Assembly: GCA_944474755.1 (NCBI GenBank)
Contig: OX104113.1
Coordinates: 60,718,074-60,782,073, forward strand
DNA from: Limnoperna fortunei
Taxonomy: Eukaryota > Mollusca > Bivalvia > Mytilida > Modiolidae
Direction of reading: 5' to 3'
DNA length: 64,000 nucleotides
The translations under genes were made by a program, and so were the position numbers. Below, piece after piece: positions 11,594 through 21,932 of this stretch (the stretch's first letter is position 1; each line of letters opens with the position of its first letter). The notes beneath the pieces are model-generated. The model was not told where the DNA came from and made no database searches. It saw nothing but the letters and a program-made list of their open reading frames with translations.

Positions 11594-12052
11594 ACAATAT
11601 AACGTAAATAAAAAACCACCAAACGTAAAGATAAAACCATCACACGTAAAGATAAAACTACCAAACGTAAATAGGAAACTACCAAACGTAAAGATGAAAC
11701 CACCAAGTGTAAAGATAACACCACCAAACGTAAATAAAAAACCACCACACGTAAAGATAAAACCACCAAACGTAAATAAGAAACCACCACACGTAAAGAT
11801 AAAACCACTTAACGTAAATAAGAAACCACCAAACGTAAATAAGAAACCACCACACGTAAATAAGAATCCACCACACGTAAAGATAAAACCACTAAACGTA
11901 AATAAGAAACCACCAAACGTAAAGATAAAACCACCAAACGTAAATAAGAAACCACCACACGTAAAGATAAAACCACTAAACGTTAACAAGAAACTACATA
12001 ACGTAAAGATAAAACCACCAAACGTAAAGATAAAACCACTTAACGTAAATAA
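11594..12052 (-). repeat. 21-bp minisatellite, right arm
   Basis: About 22 units of the same 21-bp repeat as 4819-5465, in inverse orientation (units read CCACCAAACGTAAATAAGAAA or CCACCACACGTAAAGATAAAA). The outermost units match the outermost units of the left arm, including the odd GTTATGTAGTTTCTT unit, so the arms are true inverted repeats and not independent arrays. The open frames across it are by-products of the period. Confidence 0.95.
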
Positions 12053-12270
12053 AACAAATCACATAAGACAGTTTTGGCTTTCCATAGATATATATAGCTC
12101 AAACGGTTATAAAGTTCTTTTCGGTGCAGTTAATTCACGTGAGTTATATATTTCTGCTGTTGCTGTCTTCCTAAAAAGAAACATATAAATTACTATTCTC
12201 GGTCCTAATCTATTAATCTAATTAGATTGCTAACCTATCAAAGACAGGGCAATGTCTTACGACCTGTTTT

Positions 12271-12484
12271 CTTTTAATTTTTATAAATGACCTTCCTGTG
12301 GTTGTAAACGCAATTGTGAGAATTTTTGCTGATGATTGTAAAATTTATTCTAAGATTTCATCGAATAACAAACATATTAAGTTGCAGACTAATTTAGATA
12401 GCTATTGAACACATAAAATACTTGGATGTCGAAATTTAATTTCGCTAAATGTAAGAATGTATGTTTAGGACCAAAATTAACGTT
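12271..12484 (+). pseudogene. LINE reverse transcriptase fragment (FADD motif)
   Basis: Short degraded piece of non-LTR reverse transcriptase. It reads INDLPVVVNAIVRIFADDCK, with FADD as the catalytic box, followed after a stop and frame change by WMSKFNFAKCKNVCLGPK, the usual downstream motif. The remaining ORF is absent. It directly abuts the right end of the composite element with only about 185 bp between. Confidence 0.7.
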
Positions 12485-12521
12485 ATGTTATATGAAGATG
12501 AACATAACGCAAGCGACACGT

Positions 12522-13800
12522 AAATAGTAAACACGCATGCATGGGCTAATTTTAATTAGACTGATGAACGAGACAACTATGTTTCCTTATCATCTCGACA
12601 AAATGAATTTTGGGAGTAACTTTTAAGTCAAACGTAAAGCTAAAAACATATATACTGTGAACAAAGAAACACATAGCCCCTATGAATGTTTCAAGATGCA
12701 GATTATGTAATGTAACGGTCAATTTAATCATTGATTGTTTACAGGTTTTTTTTATACTTTTATTCGATTTGGCTCCTTCCTGAAATGAATTATATCGCCT
12801 TGAATTAACTGGGCTAAGGTTTTTTACGTGAACTTAACTAGTGGATAATTCAACCGCTAAGTTAAAGTGTATAAAAAGGCGAGGTTTAAAGCTTGAATTA
12901 TTATAACGTTAAAATACTGCCATGCTAAGGTTGGACCCTGCTCGAAATATCGCAATCGTCCTTCTCCAGGCCGGAGTTGTAGTTCTAGGACGTTAACAAC
13001 TCACATCAGTCAGTCAGATGGCCCGTCGCGTTCTCGCTATGTTTCAGCAGACTCTGAATACAATACTCTGGACTAAATCTAGAGAACACATTTTGGAACT
13101 GAAAAAAAACTTCAACTGTTCTTTGTATAATTAAGTAATGCATAATGTCTAAAAAGACAAAAAGGTTGTGCATTACTCTGTTTCATACTGAGATAATATC
13201 TCACACATTCATAAGATGACTTTATTCCGCTTGGAAGGCATGTCCTCATGGACATAGGCTCGGTTGTGTAGGTTGAATGAAATTCAAATACTGCATAAAA
13301 AATCCTGTTTGAATGTTTGAAACATGGTGCCTCGCTCCAGAACACATGACATGACAGCAGTTAGTAGAAATATCTTGGCACTCAAATAATTGTATATATT
13401 CATACAAAGTATATTCCTTTTTGTGACTATTTATTCGTGTGAAGGAGATAACATTATTTTCCATGCGTTAAAAGCAACGATTTAAAATTGTTTCAGAACT
13501 TTAATTGGTTAGACATAATTAGTATTACTTATATAGAGGCAACACCAAATACATGTCAAATAATTAACTTGGTAAGTCGATATCCTGACCCGAACACCAT
13601 CAATACATGTGATCTTGATTTGAATTATTTTTTTATCAACATCGAGAAAAAATAGCTCTGGCACTAAATGATTGAAAAAATACAAAATGAACTGATACAT
13701 TTCATTAATAAACTAATCATACAATCAGAAGGAGACAGAAAATTACCCCATGCCACCCTCACAGTCTAATTAAAATTAGCCCATGCGTGTTTACTATTTA
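12522..13800. mobile_element. Possible 1.3-kb element with about 40-bp inverted ends
   Basis: 12522-12562 (AAATAGTAAACACGC, then GGGCTAATTTTAATTAGACT) is repeated in inverse orientation at 13763-13800. No transposase is visible between them; minus-strand frames at 13112-13464 and 13509-13700 carry no motif. The right end is at the same time the left half of the 95-bp palindrome at 13763-13857. The pair may therefore be two insertions of the small palindrome, one of them halved, and not the ends of one element. Confidence 0.4.
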
Positions 13801-13857
13801 TTTACTTGGCAACACAACGTAAATAGTCAACTCGCATGGGCTAATTTTAATTAGACT
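13763..13857. mobile_element. 95-bp palindromic insertion with 11-bp direct flanks
   Basis: Near-perfect inverted repeat: AGTCTAATTAAAATTAGCCC at the left, its reverse complement at the right, and a short loop around 13800-13820. It is flanked on both sides by GCCACCCTCAC (13752-13762 and 13859-13869), as after a target-site duplication. It would fold into a single long hairpin. A half copy is at 12522-12562. Confidence 0.75.
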
Positions 13858-13869
13858 GGCCACCCTCAC

Positions 13870-14720
13870 TGACAGCAAAGGGAAAATTAACATGTACGCA
13901 ACACACGATAACGGACGTGAACTCCTTTGGTGATCAAATAGTGGTCCAACAATAAAACAGGGCACACATTGGTTAACAAAAAAAAATTAATTACAGAGAT
14001 ATTTCACTTTATATCTGGCTAGGTACATGTGATTTGTAAACAAAAAAAGACATTTTTAGCTGTAACAACTGACAAACTGACACCCTATTAACGAGTTCGA
14101 TTAAATAATCAAAATTATAGGAAAATACCCAGGTTCCAAAGTGAGTCTTAGAAATTCCAGTATACTCAATCAAAAACAAAGTCACAAAACACAGAAACCT
14201 TTAATGAACAGGACTCAACTATAGTCGATACACTGACTGCTAGAATCGGGCAAATGAACAAAATATTAGGCAGCCATTTACATGGCTGGAACTTAAGCAA
14301 CACAACCCAATATAGATGTGAGAATGGCAGGAATATAAAAGATAAAAAAATATTCAGACTCACAAAATTGACGGTATACACCCAGTCTAACTTCTTTCAA
14401 AGTGTTGGCTTAGAAAAATCTCTGAGCTGCAGTCGAAAAGACTGCTGCCACGTAGTACAACAATAGTCTTTATTCAGCGTGGGTTTATCTACACAACAAT
14501 AAATTACCAACCCGTTAGTCTTGTGGGGACTACTCTCTGCATTTAACCAATCAATTAAATCATGGCTTCATCAGAAACTGACCAACAATCTTTTAAACAG
14601 GAGACTGCAAACGACCGATGGATAAACACTTATCTACTACAAAGACAAAAACCCGTTAATATACTGTTAAGACAAAACCAAGAAAATGTTATAAACGTTA
14701 AAAAATAAAATAAAAGACCT
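13870..14720. other. No gene recognised
   Basis: Frames at 14166-14381 and 14254-14466 overlap on opposite strands and have no motif. They could be older 5' parts of the LINE remnant that follows, but nothing shows it. Confidence 0.4.
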
Positions 14721-14724
14721 AAAA

Positions 14725-15590
14725 GATAATGGAAACATTTGGAGCATCTACAAAAAGGGAGACAACCATCTGGCTGAAAAATAACGATCGGTATTCCTAA
14801 CATCCGTAAGCAGCAAACTATTGAAGCACATTAAATGCAGTACTTTATGAAACATCTAGAGAAAAATAAAATCGTGACAAACCTAAATCACGGATTTAGG
14901 TAAGGATATTCATGTGAGACACAGATCATTACAAACATCAACGATATCCTTAGTGAACACGATAAAGGGCATCAATTGGATATAGCTATACTAGATTTCT
15001 CAAAGGCATTTACACAGGCTCGCACAATAAGCTATTTCGTAAACTTCATCAATATGGAATTAAATGTAACATCCAGAATGGCTAAAAAAACAGTATACAT
15101 CGCAAAAATACGATCAACCATGGAATATAGAGCGCCAATATGGAACCCATACCCCAAGGGGGATATGGACAAATTAGAAATATACAAAACCGTCAAATTA
15201 GAATCGTCAAAAAAGACTTTAGAACTAGAACACTTTGTTGATTCATTACACAGAAAAGGAAAGAAATAGAAATGTCAACATTGGAGGAAAGAAGATACAG
15301 CGTATGATTTATACTGCTGTACAAAGTGGTTAAGAGGCTGGTGCGGACATTACCTCCAGTATAATTCATCACACGTCACACCGACAATGTAGAAGAAACT
15401 GATCAAACCTAAAACGTAAGAATGCTGCCAGACATCAAAACAGTGGAACGATATACCATAAACAATACAATAGGTCTAAAAGTGCCTCAAGCGAAAACGG
15501 CACTATTCTTTTTGGTTGAAACCATCACCTATTGAAATAAACAACCAGAAGAGGCAGTGCCACCGAATCCATAAAAGCATATAAGTAGAC
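14725..15590 (+). pseudogene. LINE ORF2 with large internal deletion
   Basis: Begins with reverse transcriptase finger motifs (KKGDNHLAEK, LTSVSSKLL, LNHGFR with frame changes, then INDILSEHDKGHQLDIAILD and FSKAFT). It then jumps directly to the C-terminal region (AYI/RS.MEY..PIWNPYPKGDMDKLE, then the FF.ET...N..EEA..ESIKA region near 15510-15580). The catalytic YADD-type box and thumb are missing, so an internal deletion has fused the finger part to the C-terminal part. Stops and frameshifts are frequent. Jockey/CR1-like non-LTR retrotransposon is the best class assignment. Confidence 0.65.
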
Positions 15591-15599
15591 TCTACTCCA

Positions 15600-16640
15600 A
15601 GATTAGTGGTGCTCTTTCTCCGTGTACAACATTTGTGTCTACATGTGTATATATACAGATACAGAACATGTGGTACAAGTCAATTATTTTGGGATAAAAT
15701 ACAAAAAACCAAACCAATGTCTGTCTTTGTGTTGGTTACCTTTTTCACTTATTCCGGAAGTTCTGAAAATAAACTATTACTGCCTATCGCAAAATGTAAA
15801 AGATTGTTTATATTTCGTGCAGTATTTGGATAAAAGAAGTAAAATACTCAATGATAGACTCTGTGACAATATGCCTTCAATCTACAGAAATTTATCACGA
15901 TTCCGTATAAAGAAAATATATTACTTTCTCAATTTAGACATCCATAAAAAGTAATTTCTACCGAACCGTTTAGTAATGCATATTGGTATTTTATTGGAAT
16001 CATATCAAATGGTCACTTTCATAAAAGCTAATATTAAATGTTTAGCTCTTTTGAAAGGCGTCTTCTCAAGTTTTATTTTTCGAACATGTTTGGCGTGTTT
16101 TTTTAACAATAATTATGTGGTATTTATAAAAATATTTATACAAAATGCCGGGTAATTTATTCCAAGGTTAATGACAATCTTTTTGTTAAATTAGGAATAA
16201 AAAATGTATGAACAAAGAGAAAATTATTATTAATTTTCAGTTGCAATAAATAAAATGGTAAGAAATTTAATAGCGATGGATTTTTTATTGGTGGATATTA
16301 TGGAAGTTTGAAAATTAAAATGAAACATTTTTTTACAGTAAACTAGTTTACATGAAAAATCACAATCTAGCAGTTTCTGGATAAATATACATGTATGTGG
16401 ACAAAATATATACAACAAGAAAAAAATCCCGAACAAATTTACAAGAAACTGTCTATGGAAAGACGGTCTAGGGACTGTAAACAAAGAGACAACATAGTAA
16501 CCAGTTTCTCACGACACCGTAACCACTCGCCTTCTGATGTATACGTGATATGATAAATATAAACATATCAGAAACGTAGAGTACGATTAAAGGCTGTTAA
16601 ATTTCTGACTGATATACAAGCATCGACAGACATCATGAAA
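15600..16640. other. No gene recognised
   Basis: Overlapping plus-strand frames at 15606-15954 (up to 110 codons) show no motif that I recognise. The rest is A+T-rich spacer. Confidence 0.4.

Positions 16641-16643
<3 letters not shown>

Positions 16644-16694
<51 letters not shown>
16644..16694. repeat. (TA)n microsatellite
   Basis: About 25 perfect TA dinucleotides. Confidence 0.98.
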
Positions 16695-16700
<6 letters not shown>

Positions 16701-16979
16701 GCACTCATAAATATGAATGCACTTGTAATAGCAAACTAAAGCAAACAACTTGTTTAACAAGCATCAAACAAACATTACCGAGTCAAAAATATAAGCATAT
16801 ACAGGTATATTACAAGATAATGAAAACCGAAGTGGTGAAAGCTAAATATGTAAATTTACATAGTACATTAAAATTAAAGATACAATTTTTTTACATTAAC
16901 TACATTTGCGCTCTTTGCTATTCTGTGCTTGTAAAAATGTTGTACTTGCATTTTAAGAACCTGTATTATCTATCCGGAT

Positions 16980-17400
16980 TTCGTTAAGTGAGGATGTCTG
17001 CTGACAGAAAAGCTACTTAACCAGAGGTTCACAGTGGCAAGATGGAAATCATCACAAAGAAAATGTGTAAGTCACAAATTACCATTGATTTATTCCTTTT
17101 ATCGTAAACACTTTCCTTCTTAATTACTGCGTGATGACGATCCACTGTTATTACTGATTTCTGGATTCTAACCTGAGTGATTCGACGGGTGCCACGCGTG
17201 AAGCAAGAGTTACTTACCCTTACGGAACACCTGGGCTTAGCCCAGGTTTTTAGTAGGGTTGTTTCTCAGTTTTGGGGTTTTCTTTATGTTGTGTGTCACT
17301 TTCTTTTGTTGTTGTCACCTCTTTTGTTTAACAACGGTTTTGTCTGTCCTTGACGTACCTTTTCTTTAATACTAATCGGTATCTTCGGTTTTCTTTTTCT
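16980..17400 (+). mobile_element. Penelope-like element 3' remnant
   Basis: Degenerate C-terminal reading (EKLLNQRFTVARWKSSQRK) matches the RKLLNQGF...LK.SL.KF segment near the end of bivalve Penelope-like reverse transcriptases. It is followed by the characteristic 3' untranslated block (CTTACCCTTACGGAACACCTGGG..., then GGTTTTTAGTAGGGTTG and a T-rich tail). The same block follows the remnants at 20040 and 47890. The reverse transcriptase core is absent. Confidence 0.6.
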
Positions 17401-17419
17401 TACGTTCAGTTTCCAATTC

Positions 17420-17610
17420 CATTCTTGTCAAGTATTTTACATGCATTTCATTTACATTAACGTTAGTTGCCATTCCATGCTTGTAGTGTTTACATTTGTA
17501 CTTGCATTACATGTATATTAATGTCGACATGCATTACATTTACGTTCATTGCTATTCAGTGTCTGTAAAATGTTTTACATGCATAACAGTTACATTATCG
17601 TTCGTTTTCT
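17420..17610. repeat. Degenerate tandem repeat of about 70-75 bp
   Basis: Three diverged units of the pattern ACATGCATTACATTTACGTT, GTTGCTATTC, TGCTTGTAAAATGTTTTAC. A further related unit lies at about 16895-16950. Confidence 0.55.
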
Positions 17611-17848
17611 AGTAAAGAAAATCAGCAGATATCAGATGGAAATCAAAAGGAAAAAATCTGAGAACGTAATAACACAGCAATGCCTCATAGAAACAGAAAA
17701 AACAACAAACAGTAACTTGCATGATCCCTTAAAGCTCAAATATATGCTGTTTATAAAAAGACAAATTAACGACACACAGTCTTGCATGTACGAGTTCAAA
17801 TTGATGGGGATAAAAATAGATGTTTATCAATCGGAACATATGGAATGA
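17549..17848 (+). CDS. Hypothetical 99-codon frame
   Basis: Open frame rich in Lys and Glu, starting inside the degenerate tandem repeat. No domain, no signal peptide and no clear upstream promoter. Probably chance; recorded because it is among the longer frames outside mobile elements. Confidence 0.12.
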   Translation: MLFSVCKMFYMHNSYIIVRFLVKKISRYQMEIKRKKSENVITQQCLIETEKTTNSNLHDPLKLKYMLFIKRQINDTQSCMYEFKLMGIKIDVYQSEHME

Positions 17849-18271
17849 CATAGGCCAATATGATGTATAGTTGAATAAAGCTTCATTTGTGAAATTACCC
17901 CTATTTTATTTTATTGTAAATTAGCAAAACATACTAAATCTTATTAATGGTTTTAAATTAGCTATGACAGAACTTATTTTGTCATCAACGACTTCAAATG
18001 AAATAATAAATATACTGAAGACCAAATCTGTCCAATGGAAGATTAAGTAACACACAATATATTGCAACTGATAATTATAGCGCGTGTCGCTATTTATAAG
18101 ATTTACTAGAAGACGGATTTTTTTAACCCGTGGTATTGATTCTGGTAGTTACTTTTATGATAGCAATATAACTAAGGAACACAACTGTAGGTTAATATGA
18201 CAGGGATGGGTTGCTTTGCAGAAATTTGGGGTCGTTGTCTCTCAGAAATTTACCAAAATGTTTATCATTTA

Positions 18272-19373
18272 TACTACTAAAATTATAGACCCATTTTTTT
18301 AAAGCGCGCATCACAAAACACAGAGAAATATCAACTGCATGTAACCTTATACATATTGAAGTACGAACTACAGCTATAGACTTCCGTCACGTGAAGCAAG
18401 CGAACAGTTCGTTCTTGTTTAAATTCAGCCGGCTCACTTCAAGAAACAATTGGAATCAGTGATTTTCACCAGACATGTCTGGTAGGTCCTACGAATTTTG
18501 TTTTCACTGTGATCACATCCTCACAAGCCGTGGTTTCTGTGTCCACATGTCCACTATCCTCACAAGTCAGGGTTTCTGTGTCCACATGTGTCTACAAAAC
18601 CCTGACAAACTTAGCTAGGAAATTCCCGGGCTAGAAGTCACTATTTTGATTGGCTACATCATACCTTAATGTAGCCAATCAAAAGCTCGTTTTCATTCAT
18701 GACTTGGTAAGGGGATATCCCGATATCGATTGTAAATAAACCAAACGGATGTGTTGCATAGACCATGTGAAAATCGGTGTATTTTGTACAGTAGTGTTAG
18801 TAGTTTGTTATTACCGCGTTATTTATTAGTTGCGTTACGTTTTCTTCAAACTCAAGAATTAGTAAGAATGACTACTGCCAAACACTTGCTTCTTTCAAGC
18901 AATTTCATTGGTTGATATTTTGAAGGATTGACGTCATACGAAAAATCTTCTAGCCCGGGAATTTCCCAGCTAAGTTTGTCAGGGTTTCGTGTACACATGT
19001 GGACACAGAAACCCTGACTTGTGAGGATGTTGTGATCAGGACTAATATGACATTAAAAAAGAACTCGTTACGCTTTCACTGCCTTTTAATTTAATAGTTG
19101 CCAGTTATGTAGGCGTACGTTTGTTTTGTACCCCTCACGGGTTTTCCTTGTCCCGGAAATAAATTTTAAATGTAAAGAAGGACCGTATCCGGTACAAATT
19201 TGCAGACGTAATTAATCGTTAATTGCTAATTATTTAAAGCAATAATCGCTATAAAAATTAAATATTTTGCATATCCAACATTAACCGCCTGTAAACTATA
19301 TGGGTTAATACTGCGCTATTTCTCTGTGTTTTGTGATGCGCGCTTGAAAAATGGGTCTATAATTTTAGTAGTA
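18272..19373. mobile_element. 1.1-kb TIR element with nested inverted repeats
   Basis: Outer inverted repeats of about 55 bp start TACTACTAAAATTATAGACC and run through a GCGCGCATCACAAAACACAG segment; flanking TA suggests insertion at TA. Inside are a second inverted pair of about 80 bp (18557-18638 and 18947-19027, with AAACTTAGCTAGGAAATTCC) and a small hairpin at 18648-18683 (GATTGGCTACAT with its complement). No transposase. Absent from copy 2 of the duplication. The three nested symmetries suggest one fold-back element inserted in another. Confidence 0.8.
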
Positions 19374-19519
19374 TATATACGTCATACGCAATAGCTTTCC
19401 GGTGGGAGCTACAGTTTTGTTATTGGAACAGCCCTTTAAAACACGCCCTCCTCAGCGCGTGATGCTAATAGATAAATCTTTTTTTTTTTACCACAGTTAT
19501 GGTTTCAAAGCCTTTAAAG

Positions 19520-20100
19520 CACGTCATATTAGAATTTCTGATTGACAACATACTTGTTATGTTTGAGGGACATGTTTTTCTTCAGATTGTTGGTATTCCA
19601 ATGGGTACTAATTGTGCTCCTCTCCTCGTTGACCCGTTTTTGTACTCTTATTAGGTTTCTAGGCGGTCTGCTGTAGAAGAAAGAAAAGATGGACCAGAAC
19701 AATAATTTCACATTCCGCTATATTGATGATGTTTTGTTTCTGAACAGTGCTAAATTAGGTGACTACCGGGTATTTGCATTCTGTCTACCCTAGCGAGCTT
19801 GAAATTAAAGACATCACCAATACATTTAGATCGGTCTCTTAGACTTACTTTTAGAAATAGAATAGTGAAAACTACAAACCTACGACAAACGTGATGACCA
19901 ACTTGACTTGATTGACCGTTATGGGAAATCCATCTCTCAAATACGATCGGAGATTTTTTGCCGAGTCAAAGGGTTTACTTCCTTTTCCTGGATTTGACGT
20001 TTTCCTGAACATGACAACGAGTAACTCGGCGAGGTTGAGACAAGCACTGCTTACTCGTCCGGAGCACATAAGTGCACCCATGGTTTTTATTTTTTGTTTA
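19520..20100 (+). pseudogene. Penelope-like reverse transcriptase remnant, copy 1
   Basis: Reads FLIDNILVMFEGHVFLQ, GIPMGTNCAPLL, a FLYSY segment, then TFRYIDDVLFLN (catalytic YIDD), SELEIKDITNTFRS and LDLLLEI, the ordered motifs of bivalve Penelope-like reverse transcriptases. After that come a RYGKSISQIRSEIF segment and the 3' block CTTACTCGTCCGGAGCACATAAGTGCACCC. Several stops and frameshifts and an internal deletion between the LFLYSY and TFRYIDD parts make it inactive. The endonuclease is not visible. It is duplicated at 31085-31680 with the same lesions, so it was dead before the duplication. Confidence 0.75.
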
Positions 20101-20969
20101 CCAAGTCTACTCTTAGTCACTATGAAATGCAAATAATTTATGGCACAGAACTGTTCAGAACATGTTTAAATTCCAGAAAAAATTATTCAGGGATAGGACA
20201 GGGTAGTATGAGGAAGGGAGAAACGAGACAGCTATGGCGTTCCATACAAAAACAAAGCACAATCATATAATAACAAAGTAGCATCATATCAAAAATGTGA
20301 TCATAAGGCAGTTATGGCGTTCCATAAGTGTACTTAAATTTCAACAATATTGACAATTTAGTTGACTGTTTCAAACATTGTCCACCCCATCTTGAAACTC
20401 CAATGTACGCATTATGTACAACTTTAAATCTTGATTTCTTGTTTTGTATAAATAATCTCATGAAATATGGTCTCATAACACGTTCTATGTCCGTACGAGT
20501 ATTTTTTCTCGCACAACACGTTACACAACATTTTTCTTTCTTTTACTTTAACCTTTCACCCGTGAACAAATGTTATAATTTTTTCAGTCCTCTTTGCTGC
20601 AGTGATTGCATGTTTCCAGTATATAGAGTTAATTGATGTAACCGAAACATGACAGCTAAGCAGAAGAGATACCAAATACTTACAAATGGAAAACATATTA
20701 GTAAAATACATTGTCTTAAGCAAATAAGCAAATGTATTATTTATACAATCATAAGATTCTGATTGACTGAAAAGTTAACATGGTAACATGTTACAGAAGA
20801 TGTTTAGGGTATCCGATGCTAATTTCATAACGATAGTTTTTGTTAACGTAGAGTAATAGAACTGTATTCAAATATACTCTTACCAAAACCATTAAAAATA
20901 TTTTTCCGAAGAAACGTTACAGTTTGTTTGTTTTTTGGAATAGTATTTATGTCAGTTTAAGCAACTTTT

Positions 20970-21215
20970 CGGAGAAGTCGGAGTACCCGATGAGAAAGCC
21001 AGACCTTCGACAGGAACACTGGTAATCCCCCGATGAGAACGCCAGACCTTAGATAGGAACAAAGGTAATCCCCCGATGAGAACGCCAGGCCTTAGACAGG
21101 AACAAAGTAATCCTCCGATGAGAACGCCAGACATTCGACCCTTCGACAGGAACACTGGTAATCACCCGATGAGAACGCCAGACCTTCGGCAGGAACACTG
21201 GTAATCCCTGTTAAT
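20970..21215 (-). repeat. 41-bp tandem repeat derived from a SINE, five units
   Basis: Units of about 41 bp (CCCGATGAGAACGCCAGACC, then TTCGACAGGAACACTGGTAAT). The unit matches, in reverse orientation, the segment of the tRNA-SINE at 44365-44629 that contains GGTCGGGGGTTCTCTCCGGG. An old SINE fragment has therefore been amplified in place. Copy 2 of the duplication has four units (32553-32745). Confidence 0.8.
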
Positions 21216-21754
21216 TAAGGCTGCTATAAAACTTTCAGAAACATCACTGTCTGTCATATTAAGTATGGAGTATACATTAAAATGTCTGCATTTCTGATTT
21301 TCTAGGGTTAGTGGAGGATCAAATACCTGTAATGCTAGAAATAACTGTTGTTGAATCACTGTTGTTGTAATTGTGTAATACTGGAAATACATATACTGTA
21401 ATAAATTCACGCCACTGATTCTATCCCTGTTATAGAATTATATTCAGTTAGCGTGTTCAAAAACGCCTTATATGGTATAGACGCAGAAGCGTTTTTATTT
21501 TTTAATTGTTTAAGATATTGTTCAGCGGTGACATGGTGTTGTTTCCGGCTCTACCGTTACACTATCATAAACGTGAAAATATCGGTAGATTACAGTCAGG
21601 ACAAGCCTTCTATTCATTCTCAAATCAGTGAACATGTCAGCTATGTCGACTTCCGCGTCCCCGTGGCTTATATTATACAATTATTGACTTTGACATAGGT
21701 TGACATCTTTTTGTATCAACCCGAAAAAAAATTATGAGGGTTGATAAAAATTGA

Positions 21755-21932
21755 TATTTGCATATGGATTCTTATTGGTTTAAATACAGTAATGTGATTT
21801 TGTTTACGGGTAGATGAGTAGTCTCGTGTATTTCATACACTTTTTGGCGGGACGAGTCGTATTTATACGGGTATAGATGAGTTGCATATTTATTCGAAGT
21901 TTGCCATTCTACCGGTTTAGCAGCTTTCATGT
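21755..21932 (+). repeat. Ngaro repeat A1
   Basis: 178 bp, nearly identical to A2 at 25625-25802. It starts TATTTGCATATGGATTCTTA and ends at the gag start codon, so it should contain the promoter and transcript start. It includes a short inverted pair around GTGTATTTCATACAC; A2 has the compensating form GTGCATTTCATGCAC. The paired change keeps the hairpin, which suggests it matters. Confidence 0.9.

Larger units (their letters stand above)
4789..12086. mobile_element. 7.3-kb composite element with minisatellite-bearing inverted ends
   Basis: The left edge (4789 onward) and the reverse complement of the right edge (up to 12086) match almost base for base. Both begin TATGGAAAGCCAAAACTG, then CTTATGTGAT, then enter a 21-bp minisatellite through the same first units. 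If the leading TA is a target-site duplication, the terminal repeat starts TGGAAAGCC and the insertion is at TA. Inside are an integrase-core gene on the minus strand (7416-11440), a SAM-like exon on the plus strand near the left end, and nested MITEs. A DDE transposon whose inverted ends include amplified subterminal repeats fits best. The alternative is two independent inverted arrays that happen to flank the gene. Confidence 0.6.

Noticed and set aside
16895..17610. Host gene with tandem repeat
   Set aside because: The only frame (17549-17848) starts inside degenerate repeats and shows no domain; the surroundings are Penelope-like tail.
20328..20636. 102-codon frame kept in both duplication copies (also 31904-32212)
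   Set aside because: Differences between the copies are nearly all amino-acid changing (for example L/I, M/V, R/L, V/I, N/T, N/Y, F/S), so there is no sign of protein-level selection.
20970..21215. Short regularly spaced repeats that could suggest a CRISPR-like array
   Set aside because: Units are contiguous without unique spacers, degenerate, and match SINE sequence; the genome is eukaryotic.
21479..21913. Frames in the duplication arms around the Penelope remnant on both strands
   Set aside because: They overlap the pseudogene and its tail in other registers or strands and differ in length between the two copies.
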